Source: Perca fluviatilis (lineage: Eukaryota; Chordata; Actinopteri; Perciformes; Percidae). From it: DNA of 64,000 bases. The notes under the pieces were generated by a model, which made no database searches, had not been told where the DNA came from, and saw nothing but the letters and a program-made list of their open reading frames with translations. Position numbers and translations under genes: made by a program. Positions 11,464 to 23,640 of this stretch are shown piece by piece. Positions within the stretch are counted from its first letter, which is position 1, and the number at the start of each line of letters is the position of its first letter. The stretch is taken from NCBI RefSeq assembly GCF_010015445.1, contig NC_053127.1, positions 25,584,745 to 25,648,744 of the forward strand, in the 5' to 3' direction.

Positions 11464-12423
11464 GGGTGAGGCTATTTGCACCCCTGGTACAATTAGCAGT
11501 GTATGCTATTCGTACCCTGGTGCAATTAGAAGAGCTATTCGTACCCTGGTGTAATTACAAATGAAAACAGAAATGAATGCTATTTGTACGGTGCACACAG
11601 CAATGTGTTCTATTAATACCCCGCCTGGTACAAATATCAATGTATGCTATTTACACCCCTGTGCATTTACAGTACCTTGGCATATATTTACACACAGTTA
11701 TCCATACTACTCATGTATTACACCTTTTTGGAATATTATCGTTGCAGTGTCCAATATTTCGCACACTTCAGAGAGACGCTGATACATACACTTGCGTGGG
11801 TTGCAATATTTTTTAATTAATTAGCTCGCCCTGACATTCTTACCCTAACCATAACCAATCCCACTCCTCTTGCCTAAACCTAACCAACCCAACCAGAGCA
11901 GACAAATTGAACAAGCCATTCAGGGATGAGTCCCCTAATGAATATTCATGAGTCTTCCCTTCCACCCTGCAAAAAAAATTATCAAATCCAAAAAACAACA
12001 TCACCTCACCAGGGAATCAAACTCCAGACTCCCAGAACAAAGCTCAGTGTTCTAACCACTCATCTAGCAGTTCTTGTGGAATGATGTGGAACTATTTACC
12101 ACTTGGTGTCTTCAAGCCTCGGTTGCTAGGTAACCATACTGTATACAAAAAAATATGTACTAACTAACAAACTAACAGTTGTATGCTTTCACTGGAGACA
12201 GAAAGGGCAACTGTAGTATCCATTTTCCGCTAGAAATTCAATTGTTATAAACTTTAGAGACAAAACTTTCTTAATATGCCAGTTTCTGCTGTCAAGGAAG
12301 ATGAACGTCCGCCATGATTTCGGTGCACGCGAGCAACGTGTTTTTGTTGTTACATCACAGGGTGTGAATAGCTCGGTTGTGTGGCCGAGGCTATTCGTAC
12401 CGGGGGTGCAAATAAACACTCCG
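11464..12423. mobile_element. Element E: 960-bp transposon with 9-bp duplication, inserted in helicase frame
   Basis: A perfect 9-bp duplication AAAGTTTAA lies at 11455-11463 and 12424-12432. The left end GGGTGAGGCTATTTGCACCCC and the right end (reverse complement CGGAGTGTTTATTTGCACCCC) share TATTTGCACCCC and scattered outer bases. GTACCCTGGTGNAATTA motifs repeat near the left end (11510-11555), and a GCTATTCGTACC motif recurs near the right end. Independent proof of the boundaries is that removing it joins GKS to LIYQLAPL in one frame. A 9-bp duplication suggests a Mutator-like element, but no transposase is present. Confidence 0.7.
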
Positions 12424-12879
12424 AAAGTTTAATCTATCAACTAGCTCCGCTATCTTCGTTGCTCTGCTTGGTTGTAGCGTGCAGAAGGAATTTGAAAGAC
12501 AACTGTTTATCCCGCCCCTCGGGTTGAGCCCTGTCAATAGTGTGGTCCCAGACCCAACATCTTGATGTGGGTCTGGCTTGTCAGGCTCAGATAGGCTATC
12601 ACCCGATGCGGGATAGGATATAATATCAAACTTTACAAGATCAACTTAAATATACATAATAAAACAAATGGACAACTCACAGTTTACAGTTCAATACCTT
12701 TTAATGGCCTTAATTTTTACTAATTTGATTTACTACCTTTTAATACTTTTTAAAACCCCGCGGACACCCTGATTTAGACAGATGCAGGGGTCCGTGTATC
12801 GATTTAGTCGTATCTGTGATAATGCAACTGGATACCGATTTGTATCAGACTGGTGTATCTTTACACCCCTAATACATAC

Positions 12880-15800
12880 TGTAGCATATTGTACTGTGTT
12901 GGTGTGTGAAACAACAGGATTAAAAAATAAATAAATACCTTTCACTTTTCCTAGAATTCTAGGGAACATACTAGCTTGAGTTGGTGTGCAATCTAGTATC
13001 CTGGCATGTTTAATACAATATCAGAAATGCTGAAGCTTGGAGGCTCAAGAATGCATTTGACAACCTTTGACTAAGAAATGTATTTCTCACAATGACTTAT
13101 TTTGAGAAAAACACTCAAATCAAATAAAAACTCAACTTGAACAGAAATTGCTTCACACCATAACTATAAGAAGAAAAAAACAATACAATTGTCAATGTTT
13201 ACAGATCAAGGCTGAGAATCTTTGTTTTTTTTTTCCAGCACATTGACAAATACTCGATCATCTTTAAAACCAATTTCTAGCTGTGTCTCTGTTGCTGTGA
13301 AAGCATGTGTTTGCATTTAAAGACATTTTGCTCATTTCACTAACTTTCAGGCCGGATAAGAAGACAAGTGAATCCAAACAGCAATCTGTAATCCTAGTAA
13401 ACAATAGCAGGTATTGTGGTGCAATATCCTTAACTAAACTCACATTACATCACTGTTTTGAAGATTTCCTTAAATACTATGTAATGAGTTATCGTCATTC
13501 GATTGCACGGTTGCCAAGCACACACAACTTCATAATTTTGGTCTGCATTTCCAGAAACACTTGTAATCAGTCCTGATTTCTCAAAACTGATTAGCTGCTG
13601 CCATTCAGTATTTGGCAAGTGATGTCCCCAACTGTTCAACTTTCATAGCTGTGGCTGATATTGCCTTTTTCTGAGTTTGTCATATACCATACAAACTCCA
13701 AAAAAAAGTTATCCTTGGTGAGATAGGCAGCACAAATACATAAGCAGAAACTTTAGTGTGCCTCATTAGGCAGCACAAAATCAAGCCGTCTTTAGTGTTC
13801 AATAAATCCTTTTTGGAGGAAATGTGAAGTTAAATTCTGTACTTGGCAGCTAGAAAGACTACATTACTTTCCTGAGATACTTGCTGCTCAGCAGGAGATA
13901 AACAGCTAGGCTAGAGGACGTGAGCAGGTGCAGCGGCCTCACATTACATCCTGACTCCTCTAGCCACAGCCACCCCCTGCCATGCCCCCTACATCCCCAC
14001 AGCATGCAGTACCAACTTCAAGAGATTGACGTCATCTCCCAAATAAACAACTAGCAAAGTAAAAGTTAAAGCCTCAGCAAAGGATTTGTACTGGTTTCAA
14101 TGCTTCGTCAGAGGTGTACATGCATTTACAGTGTTAATAAAGATATGACTTATTTAATGCTAATTATCTTAAGGGGAAAAAAATCAACTCCAAACATCTC
14201 TGACATTAAACCCAATATTAAATCTCTTGTGTCTTAGTAGTTTAAAATAATGTGTATGCTTTGAGAATATGCAATTGTGCAACAATGTTGTTGGAGTTAT
14301 AAGGGCAGCACATCTTTGAGGACATCATTTACAAAAATGGCAAGTTGAGCATATACTATTTGATATATTTCCTTGTCTTAAGGTAGACTATCCACTCTTT
14401 TGTGTGTATAAAGTAGAATCAATTACCTTGATCATGTCTAGTTGTATTTGTATGGTTACTATAGCAGTATAATGTTTTTCCACAACCTTTTATAAATACA
14501 TGGTATGGAAAATGAAGCATGTATGAGAAATGTTGATTTGTAATTCAGTTCTTTCTTCATATTATAAGGGCATGGGAAGCAAAATCTAGTGCAGACTTTA
14601 CTGCAACAACACTTATGAGAAACTTGGATTGTGTATAACATAATGTTTACAATTACAGAATTCCACATCATCTACTATTGGAAGAACATGCATTTTACAT
14701 TGCTGTGCAGGCTGTACAACAGGGAAAACTATGGAGAAGATAAAATATGATGCTTCAGATTTGCGTCCTATATGTCTAGGGCAACAAAAGAGAGGCTGCC
14801 GAGGAGCAACCAGAACCTTCAGGCACCCATTTTGGAGTTATACAGTAAACAGATGAGATGTTGAGATCTTAAACATCTAAAAGAATGGGCTCAATTCTAA
14901 TTTAAAAAAGAGCTTTAGAGTTGCAAGGAGGAAGTAAACAAGAGACAAAACCCTTTTGGCTGGGAACCGAGTTGAGAGGTGTGTTGAAGGAGCAGATAGA
15001 ATGCTTACAGCCCAAGGAGGGAGACAGCGATATTCAATTACGGATTTTCTAATTTACTAAAGACGTGAATGCAGGAGGAAAGAAGAGGAAGGGAGTTTAT
15101 TTAGTTGGGAGCGGAAAGAAACGGGGAAGAGCGAGACCTTTACTTGACAAGTAGCAGACACACGAGGTGAGGGGAAGAATGAGAGATTTTAATTAGACAA
15201 GATCGACAGTGAGAGGTTGTGAAGTCTAATTGGGTGTGTTTGAAAAAACGGTTTTGAAAGTAAGATCGCTCAACTGAATGAGAGACTTCATTATAGCTGA
15301 AGGAAAGCGAGAGATGGACGATGTACTTTTTAAATACTGTGGGCGACATTTTAGATAGCAAGCGCTTAGTTCTTTTGTCTGTTTCATTAGCAAATTCATT
15401 TCCTGTCAATTTAATTTTCATGATACAGAGGACCCTAATTTTGTACCAGAGCAGATCAAGCTCAGTGACCTTGTAAAGTGACAGACTCATTGGGCACAAG
15501 CAGGTATTTTCCTGCCTGCACCCATTTGGTAATTTTATGGCTCTCCATGGCATCAGCTGTAACAATATGTGCGGAGGAGCACGCTAAAGGAAATTACAAT
15601 AAGATGAGGCAATTTGGCATTGAATATTGTGCTGTGCACTGCTTTCAAATGGCCAGGCACAATGGGGGGGGTTTTTTTTTTTTTTTTTATTTAGCTTGGG
15701 AAGGCACAACAGATAACTAAAAATCCAAATAAACCCCTCACCTATTTCTTTATAAATTTCCCCAAATAGTAGCCATATGCACTCAATGATGAAACATGTT

Positions 15801-16325
15801 TTTTACATTGTAATTACGTTATCTAATGTAATCCCTCTTAAAATGTTTGATAAACTATTAAACTACCGCTCATCTTCTTTAAATATGCTGTCTCCGTGAT
15901 TATAATCTAATATTTATAATAATAATTATGTAATATGTGGATATTAAGGGAAAAAACAAACAAACAAAACAAAAAACATTATTTCTCAATGCAAACATGT
16001 TGTTCTGGTGAAAGTCTTAATTATAAATAAATAAAAGGCTGAGGACCTAATTTGAGAAATTACACAGTATTCTTATGGTGCATTATGCTTCGTATCTTTT
16101 AGGTTTCTTAAATGATCAGCAATTAATTAACTAGTTCAGAATTGCCATATTTTACATTTGCATTTTATACACAATGTGTAATTTATAACTTCATATATGA
16201 TCATTACCATAATTTAAGTTTGCAACATGTGCTGTACGAAAATTTAAACAAAAACAAACAGCAAAACCTATTTCTCTCCCCTTCCGCTATCTCTGCTATC
16301 TATTTTGCAAGGGCCCCATTGCTGC
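12880..16325. other. Intergenic stretch, no gene recognised
   Basis: No exon or repeat terminus was identified. 15340-15660 lacks obvious repeat features and could be conserved non-coding DNA, but this cannot be judged without another species. 15664-15688 is a G8 run followed by a T17 run. Open frames here (for example 15140-15565, minus) look fortuitous. Confidence 0.35.
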
Positions 16326-16800
16326 ATCAGAATCAGAAGTAGAAAAGGTTTTATTGCCACAATAAGTACACTTATGTGGAATTTGCCTTGGTGAAAGTTG
16401 CATACATAAACAAACAAGCATATTAAACATTAATATAAAATAAACAATAAATACAGAAAAACTAATATATACATACAAAGTAACTGTTGCATAACTTAGC
16501 GCCGCCCAGGACGGTTGTGTTTGGTTTAAAGAAATACAAACAAGCAAAAAGTGTTTTTTCCCCCCATCCCAGAATAGACAAGTGGTATAGCCAGCCCGTT
16601 GACAATGCCTGATGACTCTGCCTACAATATTCACCCTCCTTTTTAGCTGATTTTGGTCTCCACCAACTCCAGAGGGAAACAGCTTAACTATGTTCGCGGC
16701 TAGTCGCGACCTGTGTCTCTTGTTTGGTGTTATGGACCAAAATACTGCTATGATAGCGGTTAGAGTGAACCTAAACTGGAATATTGAAGACAAGCAAACA
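16326..16800. repeat. Composite dispersed repeat
   Basis: 16326-16410 (ATCAGAATCAGAAG then TTTTATTGCC and GGAATTTGCCTTGGTG) resembles the 3' part of a common fish retroposon. 16570-16800 contains a second familiar fish repeat (GGTCTCCACCAACTCCAGAG and following). The 169-codon minus-strand frame across it is repeat-derived. Exact families are uncertain. Confidence 0.45.
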
Positions 16801-17766
16801 AACAAAAAAAGGGCTTAACAAGACGTTTCTTAAGAGGTGAAGGAAAGTGCAGTTGGGTGATAATTGCCTTTGGTTTAATATCTCTTTCACATTCAATAGT
16901 CTATTGTTCTTATAAAGATATTGATATTAGCCGCTTTTAACTAATGTTCAGCTGACCATAAGTGATGTCTGAACTGTGCTGTCACATGTGAAAGTAAACT
17001 ACTGAGGGGTTTGGTTACCTAACAAAAAGAAACTGGATGAGTATGGGTATTTTACACCTACAGTCTTCTCAAACCAAACTTGAATGGGTAGCTAAAATTC
17101 TTATCAGCAAACTATCACAGAGCCAAAGTGCCTTCCTCACTTGGGATTCCCTCTCAAATTGAGTCTAAATAGTTTTGAGGGAGCCCAATAGAACTGGATA
17201 ATGATTGTAAAGTGAATGGATGTAGTCTTTATCCCCATAAGAAATAAATTTGGAATTCTTATAAGCTGAACCAATGATGTGATTTTAAAGCAGTACGTTT
17301 AATAAACTTGCCTACTAAAAGAGAGCAATATACCAATTGATCAATATTTTGTTCTCATGCAAGAGCAACCCTCACCCCAAATGTATTTTCCTCGGAGACT
17401 GCCAATTAGGTGATACCTCCATCACTGATTAACCAGCAGTTTGAATTCTAGGCAGAGAGTTTCTCAAAAGGCCTCAAGGTATTGCTGTCATATAGATCTC
17501 ATATCTTTTTGACCAGAGAAGCCAACCCCATTTCTAGTCGATATATAAGCTACTTCCCTCTCTGCATTTACAGAGCTGACTCATCCTGGTATGATCCCAC
17601 TCTGCTCCCATGGCTCCATTCAATATTGTGCATGAGGGTGTCTCCCACTCAACCTCATTTCACACACACAGCTCACTCACTGCAACACAACTTCTCTAAA
17701 CATTCTACTTTTCTATTTACATTTCACAGTCTCAACTGGGCATGTATTTGAAAGAGCCCACACATT

Positions 17767-17793
17767 CATACATACATACATACATACATACAT
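17767..17793. repeat. (CATA)n microsatellite
   Basis: About seven uninterrupted CATA units. Confidence 0.9.
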
Positions 17794-18437
17794 GTGTATA
17801 TAAGATATATAGCACTTTAAGTGTTTGTATTTTTCATACTTTCCAAAATATTTATATATAGATAATGATTCCCCAATTCAAATGAAGGGACAGAATGTTC
17901 AGAGTTATAGTGGGTGTCATCACACACAGAGTGGAGTTAAGCTGTTAAACTCTTCTTCAAAATGTATCTCACTCGTACCTCTACAATTTTCTTTTTTCGT
18001 CGACACACAGAACAATTTGTCCTCTTTCAAACAATGTAACGATTTAAGGACTTACACATTTTGCATATGATCCTCAAAGTGACGAGAGTGCCATTCAACC
18101 GCCCCGCTGACTCTAATATTAACCTAGACCAGAAGCCAACTCCATTTTCCACATTTTTGACACCACAAACACATGTTTTACAGCAACGTGTTCAGTAGGG
18201 GATAGGCATTACAGTATTTGAATAATAAGACAGAGTGGCCCTCAGCTTAATCTCCATTAGATGAACTGTTTGACCCAGCAGTCACTCAGCGGTTACCATC
18301 ACCATGGCAACCTTTAATTGCAGGTGGGAACCCACAACTGATTGATATTTGCTAATTTGACTTGTCTCTGTGGTGTGTACTGACCACCTGACAACACAGG
18401 TGTTACATTTTAACATCTTTAACTGTAACTTCTATTT

Positions 18438-18438
<1 letters not shown>

Positions 18439-18468
<30 letters not shown>
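18439..18468. repeat. (CA)15 microsatellite, left half
   Basis: An uninterrupted CA tract ending where the 18471-18878 repeat begins; a second CA tract begins where that repeat ends. Confidence 0.9.
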
Positions 18469-18470
<2 letters not shown>

Positions 18471-18876
18471 GTGCGGATCAGGCTGCATTTTTCTGTCCGA
18501 GCCCGGCCTACGTCTGACAGAGCAGTAAGTGAACCCGACCCTAGCCCGACAGGCATTAAGATATTTATGTCCGAGCCCGACCCGAGCCAGACACAGTTAA
18601 AATCAATTTTTTTTCTCTCATACTAATGACACATGTACGTTTGTTTGTGTGGAGAGCCCGCTTTTATAAAGAAACTGTAGGAAGGCATTCGGAAATGTCG
18701 ACAGATCAGCGCATCAGCACACACGGGGCAACAAGCGCACGTTAACACAGGCGCGCACCTACATAATAAGCTTTTTTAAATTTAAAATGTTCAATGCCTT
18801 ATCGCGCTGATGTGACCGAGCCTGACCCAAACCCGAACATCATTTCTAAATATCTGTCCGAATCCAGCCCATCTTC

Positions 18877-18878
<2 letters not shown>
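18471..18878. repeat. Dispersed repeat rich in CCCGACCC/GTCCGAGCCC motifs
   Basis: TCTGTCCGAGCCCGGCC, TATGTCCGAGCCCGACCC and TCTGTCCGAATCCAGCCC recur in the same orientation. These motifs are typical of a fish DNA-transposon derivative. CA tracts flank it on both sides, suggesting insertion into a microsatellite. No inverted ends were found, so the class is open. Confidence 0.5.

Positions 18879-18908
<30 letters not shown>
18879..18908. repeat. (AC)15 microsatellite, right half
   Basis: An uninterrupted AC tract directly after the GTCCGAGCCC-type repeat, the same length as the tract on its left side. Confidence 0.9.
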
Positions 18909-18912
<4 letters not shown>

Positions 18913-21900
18913 CTAATTTTAGGAGTTCACACACAGATATATCATTATGTTTAGTGCTTTAATGTTTTGTGTCCCCTAGACAGAAGTTTTTAATAGGGGA
19001 ATCTGGGGTAGGCCATTTTCTTTCTTTTTTTTTTATAAAAGCCCCCAGACACAAACACAAGCTTACTGGAGCCCTGGAATAAAATGGAATTTCAATATAA
19101 AAGGTCCAACTAGACCCTTAAATGACACATCAACTCTGCACACTGAAGCTCATACACTTCCTTACACTACAAGTCTCATTTAAACACCTTTCATTGCTTG
19201 CACTATATTTTGCCCCCTTTATCCCTTTCCTATCATTCCAACTCTTCACACTCCTTCAGCCGCCCCCTCAAACAAAGTTAAGCCAGCAATGCAGTTTATC
19301 TCCCAGACATTTATCAACCAATGCGGTCCAGCTCCCAGCTATACATAAGGCAATACAGTCCAGCTTCAAGCTTTCCAAACAACACAGTCCCACCGCAATT
19401 TCCATTCCTCACAATGTTTCCACTGCATTAAATAGGTCTAAAGCCAATTAATAAAATCAGGCAGAAAATGGCTGCAGCACTACACATCTACTGCAATGTC
19501 CTTGAAACCAGTCGTAAACCACTGACTGCAGCACCAGAAATAAATGTCTGATCATAGGACCAGAAGTAAACAGCTGACTACACAACTGGAAACAAACAAG
19601 CAGCATTGAGAACAGAAATAAATGACTGACCCACAGAGCTGGAACTAAACTGATCATCACAGGAGAGTAGATACTGTAGATGACCAATTATCAAGCGGTG
19701 AACAGGCAAAGCTCACAGGGTTTGACATCTGTGAGCTGTATCCCCCAAAACAAGCCGGTGCCCTTTCGGATGCCTTATAAAAGACTTGGTCACTGTGAAT
19801 TTGGTGTCTACACTGACTGTCCCTGAGGAGATGGGGCAGTTCCTCCTAAAGGTTACATTCTGTCACTTCAGGGGAGTGGGTCAGCCATTTGTTAGGGTTA
19901 CAATCCACTAGTGATTACTGTATAGTACAGTAGGAATGTGTGTGTGAGCAGAGTGGGAATACTTACTTCATGTGACAGTGTAATATGCATCATTTGGAAA
20001 TAACATCAATATGTTTCTGTACTGAATGCTCTTTAGGGTAAAAGTGTACTAAGTAAGCACACACTTAAAGGCTATGAATACATTGATGATATACACTTTG
20101 CTACTATCTAATATTGATCCCCACTGAAGGGACATCTCAGCACAGATAGTGCTAGTCGATAAAAGTTGGACTGCAGTTAGAAAAATCTTCAAAAACTGTA
20201 AAATGCAAAAGGCTCCTGGACATTTTATCCAACCTAAATCAACTGTTACTTAAATATAATGTTTAAATCCGGCACTTTTAAACTCATCATTGGATTATGA
20301 ACAAAATCAGCAGTGTTTAAACAGTGCAGCGTATTAGTTATGAGATTTGTGGGCACTCGCAAATTAATTTGCCAATTAAAACCCCGTTGAAATAAAAGGT
20401 TGCTGCAACCAAATGAAGTGATGTCTCACACAGAGATAATGTGGCGTTAAGATAATGAGACAATCAGATATTTGGATCTGCTCGAGTGACAGTTGGCTCT
20501 CTCCATTCAGCAAAGTCAACTCACTGCCTGCAAAATGTCTCCGGGTGTTTTTTATTTTGCACATGATTCCACCGCCACCTAAAACTATATACCCTCAGAG
20601 AGAAGAAGAAGTCATAAAACAAAAAGGTTCAACATCTCCCTCCTGGAAGAAAGTGAACCACAACCAATTATTCTATCACCTATAGGCCTCTATCAAAGGT
20701 TTACGGAGTGTATGAGACAGGTGATTAGTTTCGAGTGTCAGATGATTGGGCTGTGAACTCTGCACCTAAATAACTATTACAAGGAGTAATGGAAGGAAAG
20801 CTAATATTCCTCCGGAACACTCCCTAACAAGCTTCCTTACTTTTTTAGTTAAACATAATGAAACCACCTCAATTGTTGAAACGACTTTCTCTGTTATATA
20901 CCTTGAAACCCTTTTACATTGCAGTCGATGCAGCAGGCATAATGAACAGAATAAGTTGTGAGAACTACGTACTTTTATTTGGACAATAAATTAGAGGGTT
21001 TTTTAACACTAGATCTACACTAAAACTAGCATTTGAAGTTACCGAAGGATACTCTGATGCTACGAATTACTCACCAAGAGAGATTCTGCTAATTAGACTT
21101 AATATTTAATTACAAATCACGGCCTGTGAGTCATAATAAGCCAAGACTATCTTCCAACAACAGACTGTAATGCCCCCAGGCATTCTACACGTAGCTCTTG
21201 TTTAACATTTCATTTGCTGTGAGAATTCTTCTGTTCTTACAGATGACGTTGGATGTGTTATGCCATTTCAGTTGACGGTAAATCTTGAATCTTAATTAAA
21301 CATGCTCTGATACTGTGACCCATTTCTTTGCTCTTTTTGTTTTAGCAATAAGCAATCGTTCTTTCAAATCGTTAGCATATTTTATGGAAAGTATTTATTT
21401 ATTTACCTATTTTAGTCTTTATTGACATCTTGTTTATATCTCTTCTATTTCAGTACAAACATGTATATTTCATGGCCCTTGTCAGTCCCTGTCTGCCCCT
21501 GTCTTCATTTACCTCCTGCTTTTGTAAACAGCTTGTTCTGGCCCTTTTTGTGGTTCTTTACAGCAACTCGTATTATAGAAAGTATTAAGTGGAGCACATA
21601 CCTCTTCAAATCCATCCTCAATCATTTAAGTTGGCTTTCCATTCCAATCTCTACCTGGGTAACATCAGTCTCAAAAATGTTTTTTTTTTCTTCTTTTTTT
21701 CCTGTAATTGCACTTGACAAACAACCTGCTGGCCTAAGTAACTGTTTACTGACTTGTCTCTCTACAGAGTGCTGCTGCTCCTCATGGTGCAGTGCCATTG
21801 TAGTCCTTTGAGAGGCATAAGGTGCTGGCTTGCACCCATCCCCACCCGAGTACCACAGCGTGTAAATGTAATGATCGATTTTTACATTTTTTTGAGAGCT

Positions 21901-23474
21901 ACAGGGGATGCTGGTGGTTTCACAAACTGTCCCATAACCACAGAATCCTAACTTCTTATCCCTACAGCTTTTCAATGGGCAAGATACTACTCTCTCTTTG
22001 CTTGCATATTCTACAGTATGTCCCTCTGGCAACAGCAGCAGCCAAAAAAAAGGTCTAATAAAAAGATGAAGAAAAATGTGTATTTGTGTTGTGCAAGCAT
22101 GTACATTATGTACCCTTGCGTGTCTGCCTACTCCAGATTAGTCCAGTTGCATAAGACATGTTATTAATATGCTTATTTTTGTTTTTGGATAGTTTTCACT
22201 TATTCATATTAAAAAGGAAAAGGTTTTCATGAAACCCCGTGATTTTTATAACATTATATGGGTGCTTGTAATAGATTTGGCTGGAGTTCTTGTAGTAAAA
22301 CTAACTGAAATTCAAGTGGGCACTTGAGAAAAAAAAAAAGAAAATCCCGTCATGACCTCCATTGTCGAGAACCTTTATTAGTTATTGCAGAGAGAAGTAG
22401 ATATTGTACATGCACAGCTTAAGCTGTTAATGGAAATGAGTATGAGAGTAGGGAGAAACTGCTAATGTACTTTAGACATCTGAGGACATCTATGTATATG
22501 CTGAATACATCTGAGGTAAATGCAAACTGCGTTAATTCCATTTGGACCTGTAGTGGTGGCTTAATAGATTACTACTTAAATGTCATGTTTGTCAGGTTTA
22601 AAGATGTAAATGGAAAGTATTAAATGGATCCTTTAAGAGGTACTGAGCAGGCTCTCCCTGGCTATCAGAGAATTTGGGAGAGAATTTGTGTCTGATTTAA
22701 TCTAATACGGATCGCGACTGGCCCACATGCCTTTGAGCGTGTGGGAGGGGTTTACATTAAACTAAGTGAATATTTGGTGGTACAGTCAGCCTAGAAACTA
22801 TTTGGACAATAAAATACTGTTTGATATCGTGGCTCCATTCTCTTCCTACTTCAAATGTTCAACAAGATGATGCTAATGAGGTTAGTTGGTTTTAATTTTA
22901 GAGTATCTTCAGATTCAAATTAACATTCAATGAAGCGCTCATTTTCTTTTTTGTTATTTCACTGTTAGAGCCATTATGTGCGTGTGGTGCCTGGAGATAC
23001 AAGTGCCTCTCCACGAACAAGGGGCTCGTTGTGAACAGAGGCCAGCAGCACTGAAGCACTGCTCACCTGTTCAGCCCGACCGCCAACTCGGCTTGCTCTG
23101 CCCTGCCAAGCTACACCACAACCAGCTGGTGGCAATCTTCAATTACAACACCTGAGCCGCATTAACTCATCAGCCTCAACCCTGAAAGCCAGCAGGTGCA
23201 TGAGGGAGGGGTGCAGGGGGCCTGCTGGTATCTGTGAACAAGGCTTGGCTCATGTCAATAGAAATACATGTTGTTTTATTAATCTTTTGAAGTGTAAATT
23301 TTTCTTCCCTTCATGTGGAAATTGCAGAATTGATGTGAAGAATGGAGCTACAGGTCCCTACTTTTGAATGAATGAATGAATGAATGATCCAAAACAATGG
23401 AACCTTTGGTTCTCATTACAGCTTTTAAGAACGTGATAAATATACTGTTAAAACAGCTGATGCTTTAATTAAGC
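18909..23474. other. Intergenic stretch, no gene recognised
   Basis: No coding exon was supported. A TATA-like CCTTATAAAAG at about 19775-19785 has no gene attached. 22975-23240 is GC-richer and non-repetitive in appearance but has no recognisable content. A (TGAA)n tract lies at 23365-23386. Confidence 0.35.
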
Positions 23475-23640
23475 CAGGGGTCTTTTAATGTTTTTTAGGC
23501 CAAGGACCCCTAACATGAAAGAGAGACAAGCGGGGACCCCTTACTACATATATTGTGTAAAATTAAGTTGCATTAACACCCTACAATAATGTGTAGGGTG
23601 GCCTAAAGCCTATACACATACCTTGTATGGTGCCCTATAA
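23475..23640 (+). repeat. CAGGGGTCTT-type hAT-derived repeat fragment (plus copy)
   Basis: It starts CAGGGGTCTTTTAATG and runs through GCCAAGGACCCCTAAC and GGACCCCTTACTACATATAT, typical of a common non-autonomous fish hAT family. A second fragment of the same family lies inverted at 28371-28499. No matching second terminus was found nearby. Confidence 0.55.

Larger units (their letters stand above)
8760..12527 (+). pseudogene. RecQ-like helicase N-terminal fragment, split by two transposons
   Basis: The frame to 11463 reads LRKEQRTTLKSFLKKEDVF then VLPTGKGKS, a Walker A region like that of RecQ-family DNA helicases (ATP binding, DNA unwinding). At 12433 it resumes as LIYQLAPL, the expected continuation, once element E (11464-12423) and one copy of its AAAGTTTAA duplication are skipped. 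To the left, skipping element C restores GAG TTA AGC, so the frame continues back to at least ~8760. It stops at 12525-12527, and no helicase motifs downstream of motif I were seen. The Walker A has GKGKS where relatives usually have GFGKS. The coding remnant probably belonged to element B or an even older element; it is not functional now. Confidence 0.6.
7560..12771. mobile_element. Element B: CAGGGT-ended transposon nested in A
   Basis: The left end is CAGGGTATATACAG and the right end, reverse complemented, is CAGGGTGTCCGCGG. ATTTA directly flanks both ends, consistent with a 5-bp duplication (7555-7559 and 12772-12776). CAGGG termini fit hAT, and a 5-bp duplication would suggest the hAT5 branch, but this is tentative. 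The subterminal regions share CAATACCTTTTAAT blocks in direct orientation. The interior holds the RecQ-like helicase reading frame and elements C, D and E. A local duplication of GATGCCATTATAACCA...ACTAAGTGAACCT lies at about 7898-7932 and 8054-8090. A short frame opening at 8226 (MSDDVKSPVSG...) meets a donor-like AAG|GTAACG. Confidence 0.6.
6680..12871. mobile_element. Element A: hAT transposon, outermost shell of the nest
   Basis: The left end TAGGGGTGTGCA and right end ACACCCCTA are inverted. They are flanked by a perfect 8-bp duplication ATACATAC (6672-6679 and 12872-12879). A YARNG terminus with an 8-bp target duplication is the hAT signature. The element's own DNA is 6680-7559 plus about 100 bp at 12772-12871; the 5.2 kb between belongs to later insertions. 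Both remaining ends are rich in GATACG/GATTCG motifs. No transposase was recognised in its own portion, so it is probably non-autonomous. Confidence 0.8.

Noticed and set aside
15140..15565. 141-codon minus-strand open frame
   Set aside because: No motif or start context; AT-rich DNA gives such frames by chance.
16296..16805. 169-codon minus-strand open frame
   Set aside because: It lies across dispersed repeat sequence and matches no transposase or reverse transcriptase pattern.
19775..19785. TATA box CCTTATAAAAG
   Set aside because: No first exon or coding frame follows; an isolated TATA in AT-rich DNA is uninformative.
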